Source of the DNA: Mayfieldus sp963740555
Lineage (GTDB): Bacteria; Actinomycetota; Thermoleophilia; Solirubrobacterales; 70-9
NCBI GenBank assembly: GCA_963740555.1
Contig: CAVUES010000003.1
Coordinates: 124,001 to 188,000 of the forward strand
DNA length: 64,000 nt
Reading direction: 5' to 3'
In this document: one piece after another, positions 16,053 through 25,936 of the stretch
Layout of the letters: each line of letters starts with the position of its first letter
Numbering within the stretch: the first letter of the stretch is position 1
Translations under genes and position numbers: made by a program
The notes under the pieces: model-generated
What the model saw: the letters and a program-made list of their open reading frames with translations, nothing else
Database searches by the model: none
Told to the model about the DNA's origin: nothing

Positions 16053-16688
16053 GTGGCCGACCGAACCGCCGAACCAGCCGAGCGCGTCCACTTAGACGAC
16101 GGCTTGGAGCTGCTGCTGCGGCCGATGAGGCCGGATGACAAGCGGCGCGTCGCGCAGGCCTTCGAACGGCTCAGTCCCGAGACCCGCTACCGGCGCTTTT
16201 TTGCGCCCCTCCCCCGGCTCAGTGACCAGGATCTTCGCTACTTCACCGAGGTCGACCACCACGACCACGAGGCGCTCGCGGCCGTCAACCCGGAGAACGG
16301 GGCGATCGTTGGCGTCGCCCGCTATGTGCGCGGCGACGACCCCACCGAGGCCGAGGTCGCGGTCGTGGTCGGCGACCCCTGGCAGGGCCGCGGGGTGGCG
16401 ACAGCGCTGCTCGAGCGGTTGGTCGTCCGCGCCAAGGAGGAGGGAATCGAGCGCTTCGTCGCCCTGGTGATGAGCGACAACACCGAGGCGCTGGACGTCT
16501 TTCGGCACCTTGCTCCGGGGGGCACACAGATTCGCCGAAGCGCCTCCGGCCACACCGAGTTGGTGATGGCGCTTCCCGACCCCAACCAGCTCGGCGAGTC
16601 GACGCTGGGGCGGGCCCTGCGCGCAGCGGCCGGCGGCATGCGCATCAACCCATGGTCGATCCTTCGGGACCGGATCAGCCGCAGTTGA
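16053..16688 (+). CDS. GNAT-family N-acetyltransferase
   Basis: 211 residues. Acetyl-CoA fold blocks: MRPDDKRRVAQAFERLSPETRYRRFF, the central strand AEVAVVVGDPWQGRGVATALLERL with the Q-x-x-G-x-G/A loop, and FVALVMSDNTEALDVFRHL. This N-terminal form (ERLSPE, RFF) is seen in single-domain relatives of protein acetyltransferases such as Pat and the acetyl-CoA synthetase-like fusions. Substrate unknown. GTG start, leaderless-type promoter. Confidence 0.85.
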   Translation: MADRTAEPAERVHLDDGLELLLRPMRPDDKRRVAQAFERLSPETRYRRFFAPLPRLSDQDLRYFTEVDHHDHEALAAVNPENGAIVGVARYVRGDDPTEAEVAVVVGDPWQGRGVATALLERLVVRAKEEGIERFVALVMSDNTEALDVFRHLAPGGTQIRRSASGHTELVMALPDPNQLGESTLGRALRAAAGGMRINPWSILRDRISRS

Positions 16689-16742
16689 GTTTGCCGGCGG
16701 CTGCTCGGCCGCACGGCCTTACCCGCGCGCCAACACCCTGGG

Positions 16743-16767
16743 ATAACCGACCAATCGAGTAGGATTT
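16743..16767 (+). promoter_or_regulatory. Putative Rrf2-type operator upstream of rrf2-sufCSU
   Basis: Inverted repeat CCGACC-N5-AGTAGG (16747-16763) ending 9 nt before the rrf2 ATG. The box TAGGAT (16760-16765) is placed as a -10 for a leaderless start 7 nt downstream, so a bound regulator would block transcription. The same arrangement occurs at 20707-20731. Confidence 0.55.
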
Positions 16768-16772
16768 AGCCG

Positions 16773-17240
16773 ATGCTGTTCTCGACCAAAGCCGAGTACG
16801 GAGTTCGCCTGATGGTCGAGCTGGGCCGCCAGCCGGGCTCCGGGCCGGTTGCGCTCAGCGCTGTCGCGGAAGCCGAGCGGCTTCCGCTCAGCTACCTCGA
16901 GCACCTGGTCGCGAAGCTGCGGGGTGCGGGCCTCGTAACCTCGACCCGCGGCGCCCACGGCGGCTACCGGCTGGCCCGCCCCGCAAGCGAGATCACGATG
17001 GACGAGGTGGTGGAGGCACTGGAGGGCCAGATCGCCCCGATGGAGTGCTTTCATCCGACGCCGGAGGGCAAAGTGCTGTGCTCGCACGAAAGCGATGGCG
17101 ACCGTGCCTGCGCCACGAAGTTGCTCTGGACCCGGGTCCAGGGCGGTGTCAACAAGGCGCTCTCCGGCACCTCGCTCGCCGACCTGGTCGAGTTCGCCGG
17201 CCCACGCGAAATCAAACAGTCCGTCGGCAGCGCCGCCTAG
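16773..17240 (+). CDS. Rrf2-family Fe-S-sensing regulator of the suf operons
   Basis: 155 residues. Winged helix with KAEYGVRLMVELGRQ, recognition region RLPLSYLEHLVAKLRGAGL and the wing STRGAHGGYRLAR, the Rrf2 signature. Three cysteines, Cys92, Cys103 and Cys113, are in the usual cluster-binding region, spaced 11 and 10 (IscR: 92, 98, 104), so an Fe-S cluster sensor is likely. It is the first gene of the sufC-sufS-sufU unit, with a palindromic site at its own promoter and a second before the Rieske-sufBD unit. Expected role: repress suf when clusters are plentiful. Confidence 0.88.
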   Translation: MLFSTKAEYGVRLMVELGRQPGSGPVALSAVAEAERLPLSYLEHLVAKLRGAGLVTSTRGAHGGYRLARPASEITMDEVVEALEGQIAPMECFHPTPEGKVLCSHESDGDRACATKLLWTRVQGGVNKALSGTSLADLVEFAGPREIKQSVGSAA

Positions 17241-17269
17241 GCGCTCCGCGGACCCAGAAACGGAGACCG

Positions 17270-18034
17270 ATGGCTGAACTTGAGATCCGCAACCTGTACG
17301 TGACCGCTGAGGGCAAGGAGATCCTCAAGGGGCTGGACCTAGACGTCGAGAAGGGAAAGGTCCATGCCCTGATGGGACCCAACGGCTCGGGCAAGTCGAC
17401 GCTTGCCAACGCGATCATGGGCCATCCCAGCCTCGAGGTGACCGAGGGAACGATCACCTACAAGGGCGAGGACATCACCGAGGCCGACCCCGACGAGCGC
17501 GCCCGCGCCGGGCTGTTCATGGCCTTCCAGTACCCGGTCGCGATCCCCGGGGTGACGGTGAGCAAGTACCTGCGCATGGTCATGAACGCGCAGCGCGAGG
17601 CATTGGGCGAGCAGCCGATGAAGATCAAGGAGTTCTCGAAGACCGCCCAGGAGGCGATGGAGCTGGTCAAGATTCCGCGTGACTTCTCCAGCCGCTACCT
17701 GAACGACGGTTTCTCGGGCGGCGAGAAGAAGCGGATGGAGATCCTGCAGCTGGCGCTGCTGCGCCCCGAGATCGCGGTCCTCGACGAGACCGACTCCGGC
17801 CTCGACATCGACGCGCTGCGCACCGTCGCAGAGGGGGTCAACACCTTCACCGGTCCGGACATGGGCGTGCTGATCATCACCCACTACCAGCGCATCCTGC
17901 ACCTCGTAAAGCCCGACGCCGTTCACGTGATGTTCGAGGGACGGATCGTCAAGGACGGCGGACCGGAGCTGGTCGCGCAGCTGGAGGAAAAGGGATACGG
18001 CTGGATCCGCGAAGAGGTCGAGGCGGCCGCCTAG
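17270..18034 (+). CDS. sufC: Fe-S assembly ATPase SufC
   Basis: 254 residues. Walker A GPNGSGKST near residue 38, Q-loop MAFQYPVAIPGV, signature FSGGEKKRMEILQLALL and Walker B AVLDETDSGLD. The last two are diagnostic for SufC. It powers the SufBCD scaffold. ATG 17270 is 29 nt after rrf2 and preceded by CGGAG. Unusually, sufC is separated from sufB and sufD, which are in a second unit 3 kb downstream. Confidence 0.95.
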   Translation: MAELEIRNLYVTAEGKEILKGLDLDVEKGKVHALMGPNGSGKSTLANAIMGHPSLEVTEGTITYKGEDITEADPDERARAGLFMAFQYPVAIPGVTVSKYLRMVMNAQREALGEQPMKIKEFSKTAQEAMELVKIPRDFSSRYLNDGFSGGEKKRMEILQLALLRPEIAVLDETDSGLDIDALRTVAEGVNTFTGPDMGVLIITHYQRILHLVKPDAVHVMFEGRIVKDGGPELVAQLEEKGYGWIREEVEAAA

Positions 18035-18045
18035 CCGCAAGCGCG

Positions 18046-19317
18046 ATGGAGCCCGCCGCGACCCCAGCCAAGACCTCCACGGCGCCGGCCTACCCCGTCG
18101 ACAAGGTCCGCGCAGCATTCCCGGCGCTGGAGCGCGAGGTGGCTGGGCGCCCGGTCGCCTACCTCGACAGCGGGGCAAGTGCCCAACGGGTGCTGGCCAG
18201 CATCCAGGCGGTGGACCGCTACGAGCGGCGCCATCACGCCAACGTGCACCGCGGCTCTCACACGCTGTCGGCGGAGGCGACGGCGGCCTACGAAGGCGCC
18301 CGCGCGACGGTCGCCGACCACCTCGGCGCCGTCGACCGGCGGGAGGTGATCTTCGTTCGCAACGCCACCGAGGCGATCAACCTCGCCGCTCGCAGCTGGG
18401 GTGCGGTCAACGTTCGCGAGGGCGACCGCATCCTGCTCACCGAGATGGAGCACCACTCGAACATCGTCCCCTGGCAGCAGCTCGCCGAATCGGTGGGCGC
18501 ACGGATCGACTGGGCCCCAATCACAGACGATGGCCAGCTCGACCTGGAGGCGCTCGCGAATCTGCTCGAGCGCAAGCCAAAGCTGGTGGCCGTCGCACAC
18601 GTCTCAAACGTCCTTGGCACCGAGAACCCGCTCGCCGAGATCAGCCGCATGGCTCACCAGGCCGGGGCGCTGGTACTCGCCGATGGAGCTCAGGCCGCCC
18701 CCAAGCTGCCCGTCGACGTCGCAGCGCTCGGAGTCGACTTCTACGCGCTCACTGGCCACAAGGCCTACGGTCCGACCGGCATCGGAGCGCTCTGGGCGAG
18801 GCTCGACATGCTCCGCGACATGCCTCCGTTCCTCGGCGGCGGCTCGATGATCCGCAAAGTCACCAAGGAGGGCACGACCTACGCCGATCCCCCGGCCCGC
18901 TTCGAGGCTGGGACGCCGGCAATCGCCCAGGCGATCGGCATGGCCGCCGCGATTCGCTGGCTCGACGCCCTCGGATTGGAGGCCGTGCTCGCCCACGAGC
19001 GCGAGATCACCGCGTACGCGCTGGATCGGCTCGGCGCCGTACCCGGACTGCGCGTATTCGGGCCTCCCGCGGGGCCCGATCGGGTCGGACCCGTGTCCTT
19101 CGAGATTGCCGGCATCCACGCCCATGACGTCTCCGAGATCCTCGATCGCCACGGCGTGGCAGTCCGGGCCGGCCACCATTGCGCGCAGCCGTTGATGGAT
19201 CGCCTCGGAGTCGCGGCCACCGCCCGGGCCAGCTTCGGCGTCTACACGATCCCCGAGGAGATCGACAGGCTGGTCGATGGCCTGCTCGACGCGCGGCGGA
19301 TCTTCGAGCTCGACTGA
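18046..19317 (+). CDS. sufS: Cysteine desulfurase SufS
   Basis: 423 residues, class V aminotransferase fold. N-terminal AYLDSGASAQRVLASI, PLP-Lys in ALTGHKAYGPTGIG and catalytic Cys in VRAGHHCAQPLM. It takes sulfur from cysteine as a persulfide and passes it to SufU, whose gene starts on the SufS stop (TGATG at 19315-19319). The sulfur source is probably supplied by the CysO/CysM pathway in the same window. Confidence 0.95.
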   Translation: MEPAATPAKTSTAPAYPVDKVRAAFPALEREVAGRPVAYLDSGASAQRVLASIQAVDRYERRHHANVHRGSHTLSAEATAAYEGARATVADHLGAVDRREVIFVRNATEAINLAARSWGAVNVREGDRILLTEMEHHSNIVPWQQLAESVGARIDWAPITDDGQLDLEALANLLERKPKLVAVAHVSNVLGTENPLAEISRMAHQAGALVLADGAQAAPKLPVDVAALGVDFYALTGHKAYGPTGIGALWARLDMLRDMPPFLGGGSMIRKVTKEGTTYADPPARFEAGTPAIAQAIGMAAAIRWLDALGLEAVLAHEREITAYALDRLGAVPGLRVFGPPAGPDRVGPVSFEIAGIHAHDVSEILDRHGVAVRAGHHCAQPLMDRLGVAATARASFGVYTIPEEIDRLVDGLLDARRIFELD

Positions 19318-19748
19318 TGGAAGAGCTGTACCGAGAGCAGATCCTCGAGCACTACAAGCGGCCCCACAACTTCGGGCCCTTGGAGCCGTTCGACCTCGAG
19401 TTCGAGGACTCCAACCCGTTCTGCGGCGACGAGCAGCACGTCCGGATCAAGCTCGACGAGCACGATCGGGTGGCGGAGGTCCGCTTCGAGGGCAAGGGTT
19501 GCGCGATCTCAACCGCCGCCACGTCGCTGCTCAGTGATGAGCTCGAGGGCATGAGCCGCGAAGAGCTGCTGCGGCTCGACAAGAGCTTCGTCCTCGACCT
19601 GCTTGGAATCGACATTTCGGCGACGCGGATGAAGTGCGCGCTGCTCGGCCTCAAGGTCGTCAAGGGCGCCAGCCTCGGCCAGCCCGCCGATTGGGAGGAC
19701 GAGGGCGAAGAGGGAGACCCCGCGGAGTTCGAGCGCTCGGGCATCTGA
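19317..19748 (+). CDS. sufU: Zinc-dependent sulfurtransferase SufU
   Basis: 143 residues. The SufU zinc ligands are present: Cys and Asp in NPFCGDE, Cys in GKGCAISTA and Cys in RMKCALLG. In Gram-positive and actinobacterial systems SufU accepts the persulfide from SufS by zinc-ligand swapping rather than acting as an IscU scaffold. The ATG overlaps the sufS stop by 1 nt. An acidic tail follows the domain. A terminator follows. Confidence 0.94.
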   Translation: MEELYREQILEHYKRPHNFGPLEPFDLEFEDSNPFCGDEQHVRIKLDEHDRVAEVRFEGKGCAISTAATSLLSDELEGMSREELLRLDKSFVLDLLGIDISATRMKCALLGLKVVKGASLGQPADWEDEGEEGDPAEFERSGI

Positions 19749-19761
19749 GCGCATTACGGGG

Positions 19762-19783
19762 GGCGGGACCGGGTGGCCCCGCC
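19762..19783 (+). terminator. Terminator of rrf2-sufC-sufS-sufU
   Basis: Stem GGCGGGACC / GGCCCCGCC (one mismatch) with GGGT loop, then TTTCCT, 14 nt after sufU. It separates the first suf unit from the opposite-strand VOC gene. Confidence 0.65.
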
Positions 19784-19803
19784 TTTCCTACGATCGGATC
19801 CGC

Positions 19804-20595
19804 CTACTCGGGAGTGCTCTCGAAGATGCCGAACGCCGCACCCTGGGGGTCGCGCAGGATTGCCAACCTGCCCATCTCCATGTCCATCGACATGATGTCC
19901 TCGGCGCCCATCTCCTTCGCCTTCGCCGCCGTCGCGTCCCGGTCCTCGACCGTGAAGTAGGTCAGCCAGTGGGGTGGCACCTCGTCGGGAACCCGGCCGC
20001 GCATGTCGAGCATGCCGCCGACGCTGTCGTCGTCCTCATCGGCATCGGGGAGCCGCCAGGTCGTATAAGTCCCGGCCTCGCCCATGTCCATCTCACGGGT
20101 GCCCCAACCGAAGACCGCCGTATAGAAGGCCTTGGCGGCGTCGGGGTCGCGCGTGTTGAGCTCGTTCCATGAGTAGGTGTTCGGCTCGTTGACAAGCTCG
20201 GCGCCGCTGAAATTGCCCGGCTGCCAGATACCGAACACCGCACCGGTGGGATCAGCGAAGATCGCCATACGGCCCAGATCCATCACATCCATCGGCTCAG
20301 CGATCATTTGCCCTCCGGCCCCCTTGACCTTTTCGGCGGTGGCGTCGGCATCTTCGACGCTGACGTAGGTCGACCAGGCGGGCGGCTGCCCCTCCTGCAT
20401 GAGCGGCATCATGCCGGCCGCCGACTTGCCTCCAGACGTCGCGATCCGGTAGCCGCCGGTCTGCTCGGCGTTCTCGCTCTCGGGCACGTCCCACCCGAAC
20501 AGCTGGCCGTAGAAGTCGGTTGATGCGTCGATGTCTGGGGAGCCCAGGTCCACCCAGCAGGGCGTTCCGGGGGCATAGCTGGTCATCTCGGTCAT
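19804..20595 (-). CDS. Two-domain VOC (glyoxalase-fold) protein
   Basis: 263 residues with two repeated betaalphabetabetabeta modules (about 8-125 and 138-260), each opening with a DP/DIDAS...FYGQLFGW-type block and closing with GRMAIFADPTGAVFGIW and GRLAILRDPQGAAFGIF. This resembles the mycobacterial 27-kDa antigen Cfp30B group of glyoxalase-like proteins. Metal ligands cannot be assigned with confidence. It is a lone minus-strand gene lying between the two plus-strand suf units; no functional link to Fe-S assembly is evident. Confidence 0.82.
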   Translation of the reverse strand: MTEMTSYAPGTPCWVDLGSPDIDASTDFYGQLFGWDVPESENAEQTGGYRIATSGGKSAAGMMPLMQEGQPPAWSTYVSVEDADATAEKVKGAGGQMIAEPMDVMDLGRMAIFADPTGAVFGIWQPGNFSGAELVNEPNTYSWNELNTRDPDAAKAFYTAVFGWGTREMDMGEAGTYTTWRLPDADEDDDSVGGMLDMRGRVPDEVPPHWLTYFTVEDRDATAAKAKEMGAEDIMSMDMEMGRLAILRDPQGAAFGIFESTPE

Positions 20596-20706
20596 CGCTT
20601 TCCTCTCATTCCTCGATCGCCTTCCTTGCCCCCTGATCCTCCCACCTCAGAGCCGCCAATGGTCACTCGCCTGTTACCCGATCCCGGGCAACCCCTTCGC
20701 CCGCTA

Positions 20707-20731
20707 AAATCCGACTGCGACAGTAGGTTTT
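20707..20731 (+). promoter_or_regulatory. Putative Rrf2-type operator upstream of Rieske-sufB-sufD
   Basis: CCGACT-N5-AGTAGG (20711-20727), same arms and spacing as 16747-16763, with AT-rich flanks on both sides. TAGGTT (20724-20729) can serve as -10 for a near-leaderless start at GTG 20734. Confidence 0.58.
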
Positions 20732-20733
20732 AA

Positions 20734-21081
20734 GTGACGACAGGCACAACCACAGAAGAGCAATTGAGCGAGAAGATCAGCGTCTGCCCCGAGGCCGAGC
20801 TGCCCCCTGGCGGGATGCAGCTGGTCGAGGTCGAGGGCCGGAAGATCGGCGTCTTCAACTGCGCCGGGACGCTGTACGCAATCGAGGATCGCTGCTCGCA
20901 CGACGACGGGCCGCTCGCCGAGGGCGAGTTCGACGCCGGTGCCTGTACCGTGGAGTGTCCGCGTCACGGCTCGCTGTTCGATCTGACGACCGGCAAGCCG
21001 AAGACACTGCCCGCCTACTCCCCAGTCCAAACGTTCCCGGTTTCGATCGAGGACGACACCATCGTCTTGGAGGTCGACTAA
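20734..21081 (+). CDS. Rieske-type [2Fe-2S] ferredoxin of the suf cluster
   Basis: 115 residues. Rieske ligands C-S-H in DRCSHDDGPL and C-P-R-H in VECPRHGSLFD hold a [2Fe-2S] cluster with two His and two Cys. Small dioxygenase-type ferredoxins of this kind are a regular member of actinobacterial suf operons; they may deliver electrons or be an early cluster recipient. GTG 20734 sits 6 nt after the operator; a TTG at 20764 is a possible later start. sufB follows after 4 nt. Confidence 0.88.
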   Translation: MTTGTTTEEQLSEKISVCPEAELPPGGMQLVEVEGRKIGVFNCAGTLYAIEDRCSHDDGPLAEGEFDAGACTVECPRHGSLFDLTTGKPKTLPAYSPVQTFPVSIEDDTIVLEVD

Positions 21082-21085
21082 TCAC

Positions 21086-22522
<1,437 letters not shown>

Positions 22523-22611
22523 TGGCGGACCAGGCCCGCCCCTGGCCACGTCCGCGGTCGGGGGCCGTGCGAAGCACTGTCCCCCTCCCGCCTCCTCGCC
22601 AGGAACGCGCC

Positions 22612-23790
22612 TTGTCTCACCAACTGACCGCCACTGAGCCCGACTGGCTTACCGAGAGGCGCCGCAAGGGCGCCTCTCTGGCGTCGGAGTTGGCGCTTCC
22701 GGACGCCAAGCACAAGGGCTGGGAGTTCACCGACCTCGCCGGACTCGACCTCGAGGCCTACGAGCCCGCCGTGGGAACGGTCGAGCTCGAGGACGGAGGA
22801 GCCGCCGAGGCCGGAGCCCTGGTGCTTCCGCTCGAGGTAGCCCTGGGAGAGCGCGGGGAAATTCTGCGCGAGCACCTCGGGTCACTGGTCTCGATCGAGG
22901 ACCCGTTCGTGGCCCGAAACGACGCCAACTGGGATAGCGGCGCCCTGATCTACGTGCCGCGCGGCGTCCGGGTGCCCGAGCCGATCGAGATCACCGCGAT
23001 TCAGACGGCGGCAGGCTCAACGCTTCACTGGCGCACCGTGGTGGTGCTCGAGGAGGACACCGAAGCGGAGATCTGGGAGGGCTACAGCTCCGAGGACGAC
23101 GACCTCGACGGGGTCCTCAATGCCGTGGTCGAGCTGCGGATCGGGAGCGGGGCCCGGCTGCGCTACGTGTGCACCCAGGACATCTCCGAGCGCAGTTGGA
23201 TCTTCGCCAGCCAGCGGGCCGAGGTGGGGCGCGACGGCTCGCTCGACTGGACGGCGCTCGGGTTCGGCTCGGCGCGCGGCAAGGTGAGGATGGAGACCAA
23301 GCTCGCCGGGCAGGGCGCCGAGGCGAAGGTGACCGGCGCCTACGCGGGTGCGAGCGGCCAGCACCTCGACTTCGACACCACCCAGGAGCACGCGGCCCCG
23401 CACACGACCTCAGATCTCGCCTTCCGAGGCGTTCTGGCCGGCAGCGGAACGGCGGTTTGGCGGGGGATGATCCGGGTCGATCCGGGCGCCCAGCGGACCG
23501 ACGCATTTCAGGAAAGTCGAAATCTCCTTCTGTCCACCGACGCCCACGCGGACGCGATCCCCGGTCTGGAGATCGAGGCCAACGACGTCCGCTGCACCCA
23601 CGCCGCCGCGGTCGCGCAGATCGACCGTGAGCAGCTCTTCTACCTGCGGGCGCGCGGCCTCGACGAGGAGACCGCGAAGAGGCTGATCATCGAGGCCTTC
23701 CTCGAGGCTCTGGTCGAGCGCCTTGCCGAAGGCAAGGTGCGCGACGAAGTCTCCGGGGCCCTGGAGCGGCGCCTCGGCGAGATCCTCTAG
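22612..23790 (+). CDS. sufD: Fe-S scaffold subunit SufD
   Basis: 392 residues from TTG 22612, preceded by AGGA. Shares the SufB/D beta-helix core (SGALIYVPRGVRVPEPI, FQESRNLLLSTDAHADAIP) and the conserved His in RCTHAAAVAQID, aligned with the essential SufD His. C-terminal LEALVERLAEGKVRDEV is the SufC-contact region. The frame is open further upstream, but the 90 nt before TTG are not protein-like. In-frame GTG 22567 is an alternative start. Confidence 0.93.
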   Translation: MSHQLTATEPDWLTERRRKGASLASELALPDAKHKGWEFTDLAGLDLEAYEPAVGTVELEDGGAAEAGALVLPLEVALGERGEILREHLGSLVSIEDPFVARNDANWDSGALIYVPRGVRVPEPIEITAIQTAAGSTLHWRTVVVLEEDTEAEIWEGYSSEDDDLDGVLNAVVELRIGSGARLRYVCTQDISERSWIFASQRAEVGRDGSLDWTALGFGSARGKVRMETKLAGQGAEAKVTGAYAGASGQHLDFDTTQEHAAPHTTSDLAFRGVLAGSGTAVWRGMIRVDPGAQRTDAFQESRNLLLSTDAHADAIPGLEIEANDVRCTHAAAVAQIDREQLFYLRARGLDEETAKRLIIEAFLEALVERLAEGKVRDEVSGALERRLGEIL

Positions 23791-23803
23791 GCGTCGCGAG
23801 CCG

Positions 23804-24225
23804 TCAGAACGGAGGACCGAAAAGGCGCTGGAAGGCGGCGGCCTCGAGCCGGCTGATCCCGTGACGCAGCGCGAACTCGGCGCCCTCGGCGCCGACCGAG
23901 GGCCCGAAGTCCCCGGGGGAGGCGGCAGCCGCCATGCGGCGCTCGCGCCCCGCGTCGGGGGTCGCGAACGGCCCCCAGATCGCGAAGCTGATCCCCGCCT
24001 CCTGGATGCTGAGAAAGAGCGTCTGCCCGTCGGGCGAGAAGCAGGGGCCGGTCAGCTCATCGTCGTTGACGCGGTTGGCCGCAATCTCATAGACATGCCG
24101 GTCGGGCTCGATCCCCATCAGGCGGTCGTGGCCGCTGCCGTCCTCGCAGAACAGCAGGTCCCCCCAGGCTCTGAAGCCCGCGAGCGGGTGAAGATCGGGT
24201 GACGGTCCTGTGAAGCTGCGGTGAC
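23804..24225 (-). pseudogene. 3' fragment of a PhoX-type (DUF839) phosphatase gene
   Basis: About 140 codons homologous to the C-terminal part of PhoX/DUF839 alkaline phosphatases: WGDLLFCEDGSG, GIEPDRHVYEIA, ELTGPCFSPDGQTLFLSIQ and AIWGPF. A full protein is several hundred residues long. The recognisable frame starts near 24225 with no start codon or SD, 19 nt from the stop of the next upstream gene, so the 5' part was deleted. An internal ATG at 24118 would give 104 residues without the metal-binding N-terminal part. It lies convergent with sufD. Confidence 0.75.
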
Positions 24226-24243
24226 CTCGCTGTGAGCCAGCCG

Positions 24244-24414
24244 TTAAGCGCTTGGCTCCTGCTTCTTTGCGGACTCGCGCTCTTCGCGCATCGCGCGGCG
24301 CTCGGAGATCGTCGTCTTGACGATCGAGATCACGACCACGGCCACGGGCGGCACGTAGAGCACCCAGAGCCAGTGCCCGACGTGCGCGTAGGGGATCAGC
24401 TGGGCCATCCGCAT
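24244..24414 (-). CDS. Small single-helix membrane protein
   Basis: 56 residues (ATG 24414, or 54 from ATG 24408). One membrane helix (HWLWVLYVPPVAVVVISIVK) and a highly charged helical tail (ERRAMREERESAKKQ). It follows the polytopic membrane gene by 58 nt on the same strand. I do not recognise the family; the size and layout are like small accessory subunits of membrane complexes. Confidence 0.65.
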   Translation of the reverse strand: MRMAQLIPYAHVGHWLWVLYVPPVAVVVISIVKTTISERRAMREERESAKKQEPSA

Positions 24415-24472
24415 CCAGTATCCACTACGACTCGGGGGCCGAGGCGGATCGGCAGGCGTTGCCGAGCCTGCG

Positions 24473-25936
24473 TCATTGGTTCGCCTGGGAGAGCAGATAG
24501 AGCCCGAAGGAGGTGAAGCCGACCATCACCCCGAGCATCCACACCTGCGAGCGCGACGCCAGCTTGTAGTCGTCCCAGTAGGCGAGCGCCCGATCGTGGG
24601 CCAGGGTCAGGCCGCAGACGTGGCCGATCACCAATGCCGCCACCTGCACGTACCAAACCGCCCTTGCGCTCAACACCGCGTAGTCGATGCCGCTGTTCGC
24701 GGTGCCGAAGACATTCGATCCAACCCCGAGCGGATCGGACAGCAGGTAGGTGAACTGCGCCTGCTCCTGGAAGACGAAGAAGCTGAAGTAGTGGGCGATC
24801 AGGTAGGCGAAGGCGATCGGGATCAGCGTGTGGGCAAATCCCCGCCTCAGCTTCGGTGCCGGCGGCGCGCGGCGAACGGTGCGCATCCCCTGCACTCCGA
24901 TCAGGAACAGGCCAGCCACCCCGACCAGACAGAGCGCCAGATAGAACGACTGGTCGAGGCGCAGGGCGCTGACGAGGCCGAGGCCGGCGTTGACGAGCTT
25001 GTCGAAGGTGCTGTTGATCGCCGACTTCAGGACCCCCTCCTGGGCGCCGTCGAAGCTCGTGGTCGCGATCGAGGCGACCACCAACGCGATCGAGCCGGGA
25101 ACAGCGGCCCACTGGGCGGCGCCGGAGAATGCTCGCCGGCGCCCCAACCGGCGCTCGCGAACCTCGAACACGGAGAGCTGGGAGAACATGTTGAAGTAGA
25201 CCGAGAAGGTCTCCCCGCGCCGGTTCCATTCCTCGACCCCGAAGATCACCATCATCGTCAGCGTGTAGGCGGTGTAGATAAGCGCGGCGACCCCGGCGCT
25301 GCGCGGGGTGAGCCCGACCGAGACGCCACCGCCGGCGCCGTAGATCAGCTCGAACCAAACGAAGGCTACGAGGCCGGCGGCGGCCGGCCATCGTCCGAGT
25401 CGCTCTGGATAGGGAAGGTGGGCGGAGCGCTGGCCGGTGAGGGCTTGAAACCCGCCGCCCGCCGCCCGGCCGATCGCTCGCCATGGACTGAAGGGTGGAA
25501 ATACGTCGCCAAGCAGAACGCTGACGACCGGAAATCCAAGCCAGAAGGTGACGAAGATGAAGATGAGGGAGAAATTTCGATCCGGTGCCTCGGTGCCGTG
25601 CAACCCAGTCCAGATCGCGAAACCGAGCAGCGAAACCCCGAGCAGCCCGGCAACCACCTCGGTCACCCGATTGAGCAGGTAACGGGACAGTCCGCCTCCC
25701 CACGGTCGCCATTGCTCACTCTCGAATCGGGGCTCTTTCCAAAGCACCGAGAGGGCAAAGAAGGAGATGATCAGGACCACCGACGCCGCCCAGGCGAAAA
25801 GCCAGGCGGGGATCGGCAGGTCCGTGCGACCGCCCCCGAATGCGTGCGCGGCGGCGATCTGGGGAAAGGCGAGTGCAGCGAGCGGCGCCGTCGAGACGCC
25901 TCCGACCGCTGCCCATGTCCGACTGTGGGGCCGCAT
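24473..25936 (-). CDS. Polytopic membrane protein of unknown function
   Basis: 487 residues, about 11-12 membrane helices. The N-terminus has AAAHAFGGGRTDLPIPAWLF, a conserved-looking His-Gly-Arg-Asp-Leu-Pro block just before the first helix pair. The middle and end include YFNMFSQLSVFEVRER, PIAFAYLIAHYFSFFVFQEQ and VIGHVCGLTLAHDRALAYW, with His residues inside or next to helices that could bind metal. Similar actinobacterial proteins are, as I recall, often labelled fenitrothion hydrolase-like, but I see no hydrolase motif. The start overlaps the stop of the cupredoxin-like gene by 1 nt (TGATG). Member of the 24.2-28.2 kb operon. Confidence 0.72.
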   Translation of the reverse strand: MRPHSRTWAAVGGVSTAPLAALAFPQIAAAHAFGGGRTDLPIPAWLFAWAASVVLIISFFALSVLWKEPRFESEQWRPWGGGLSRYLLNRVTEVVAGLLGVSLLGFAIWTGLHGTEAPDRNFSLIFIFVTFWLGFPVVSVLLGDVFPPFSPWRAIGRAAGGGFQALTGQRSAHLPYPERLGRWPAAAGLVAFVWFELIYGAGGGVSVGLTPRSAGVAALIYTAYTLTMMVIFGVEEWNRRGETFSVYFNMFSQLSVFEVRERRLGRRRAFSGAAQWAAVPGSIALVVASIATTSFDGAQEGVLKSAINSTFDKLVNAGLGLVSALRLDQSFYLALCLVGVAGLFLIGVQGMRTVRRAPPAPKLRRGFAHTLIPIAFAYLIAHYFSFFVFQEQAQFTYLLSDPLGVGSNVFGTANSGIDYAVLSARAVWYVQVAALVIGHVCGLTLAHDRALAYWDDYKLASRSQVWMLGVMVGFTSFGLYLLSQANQ

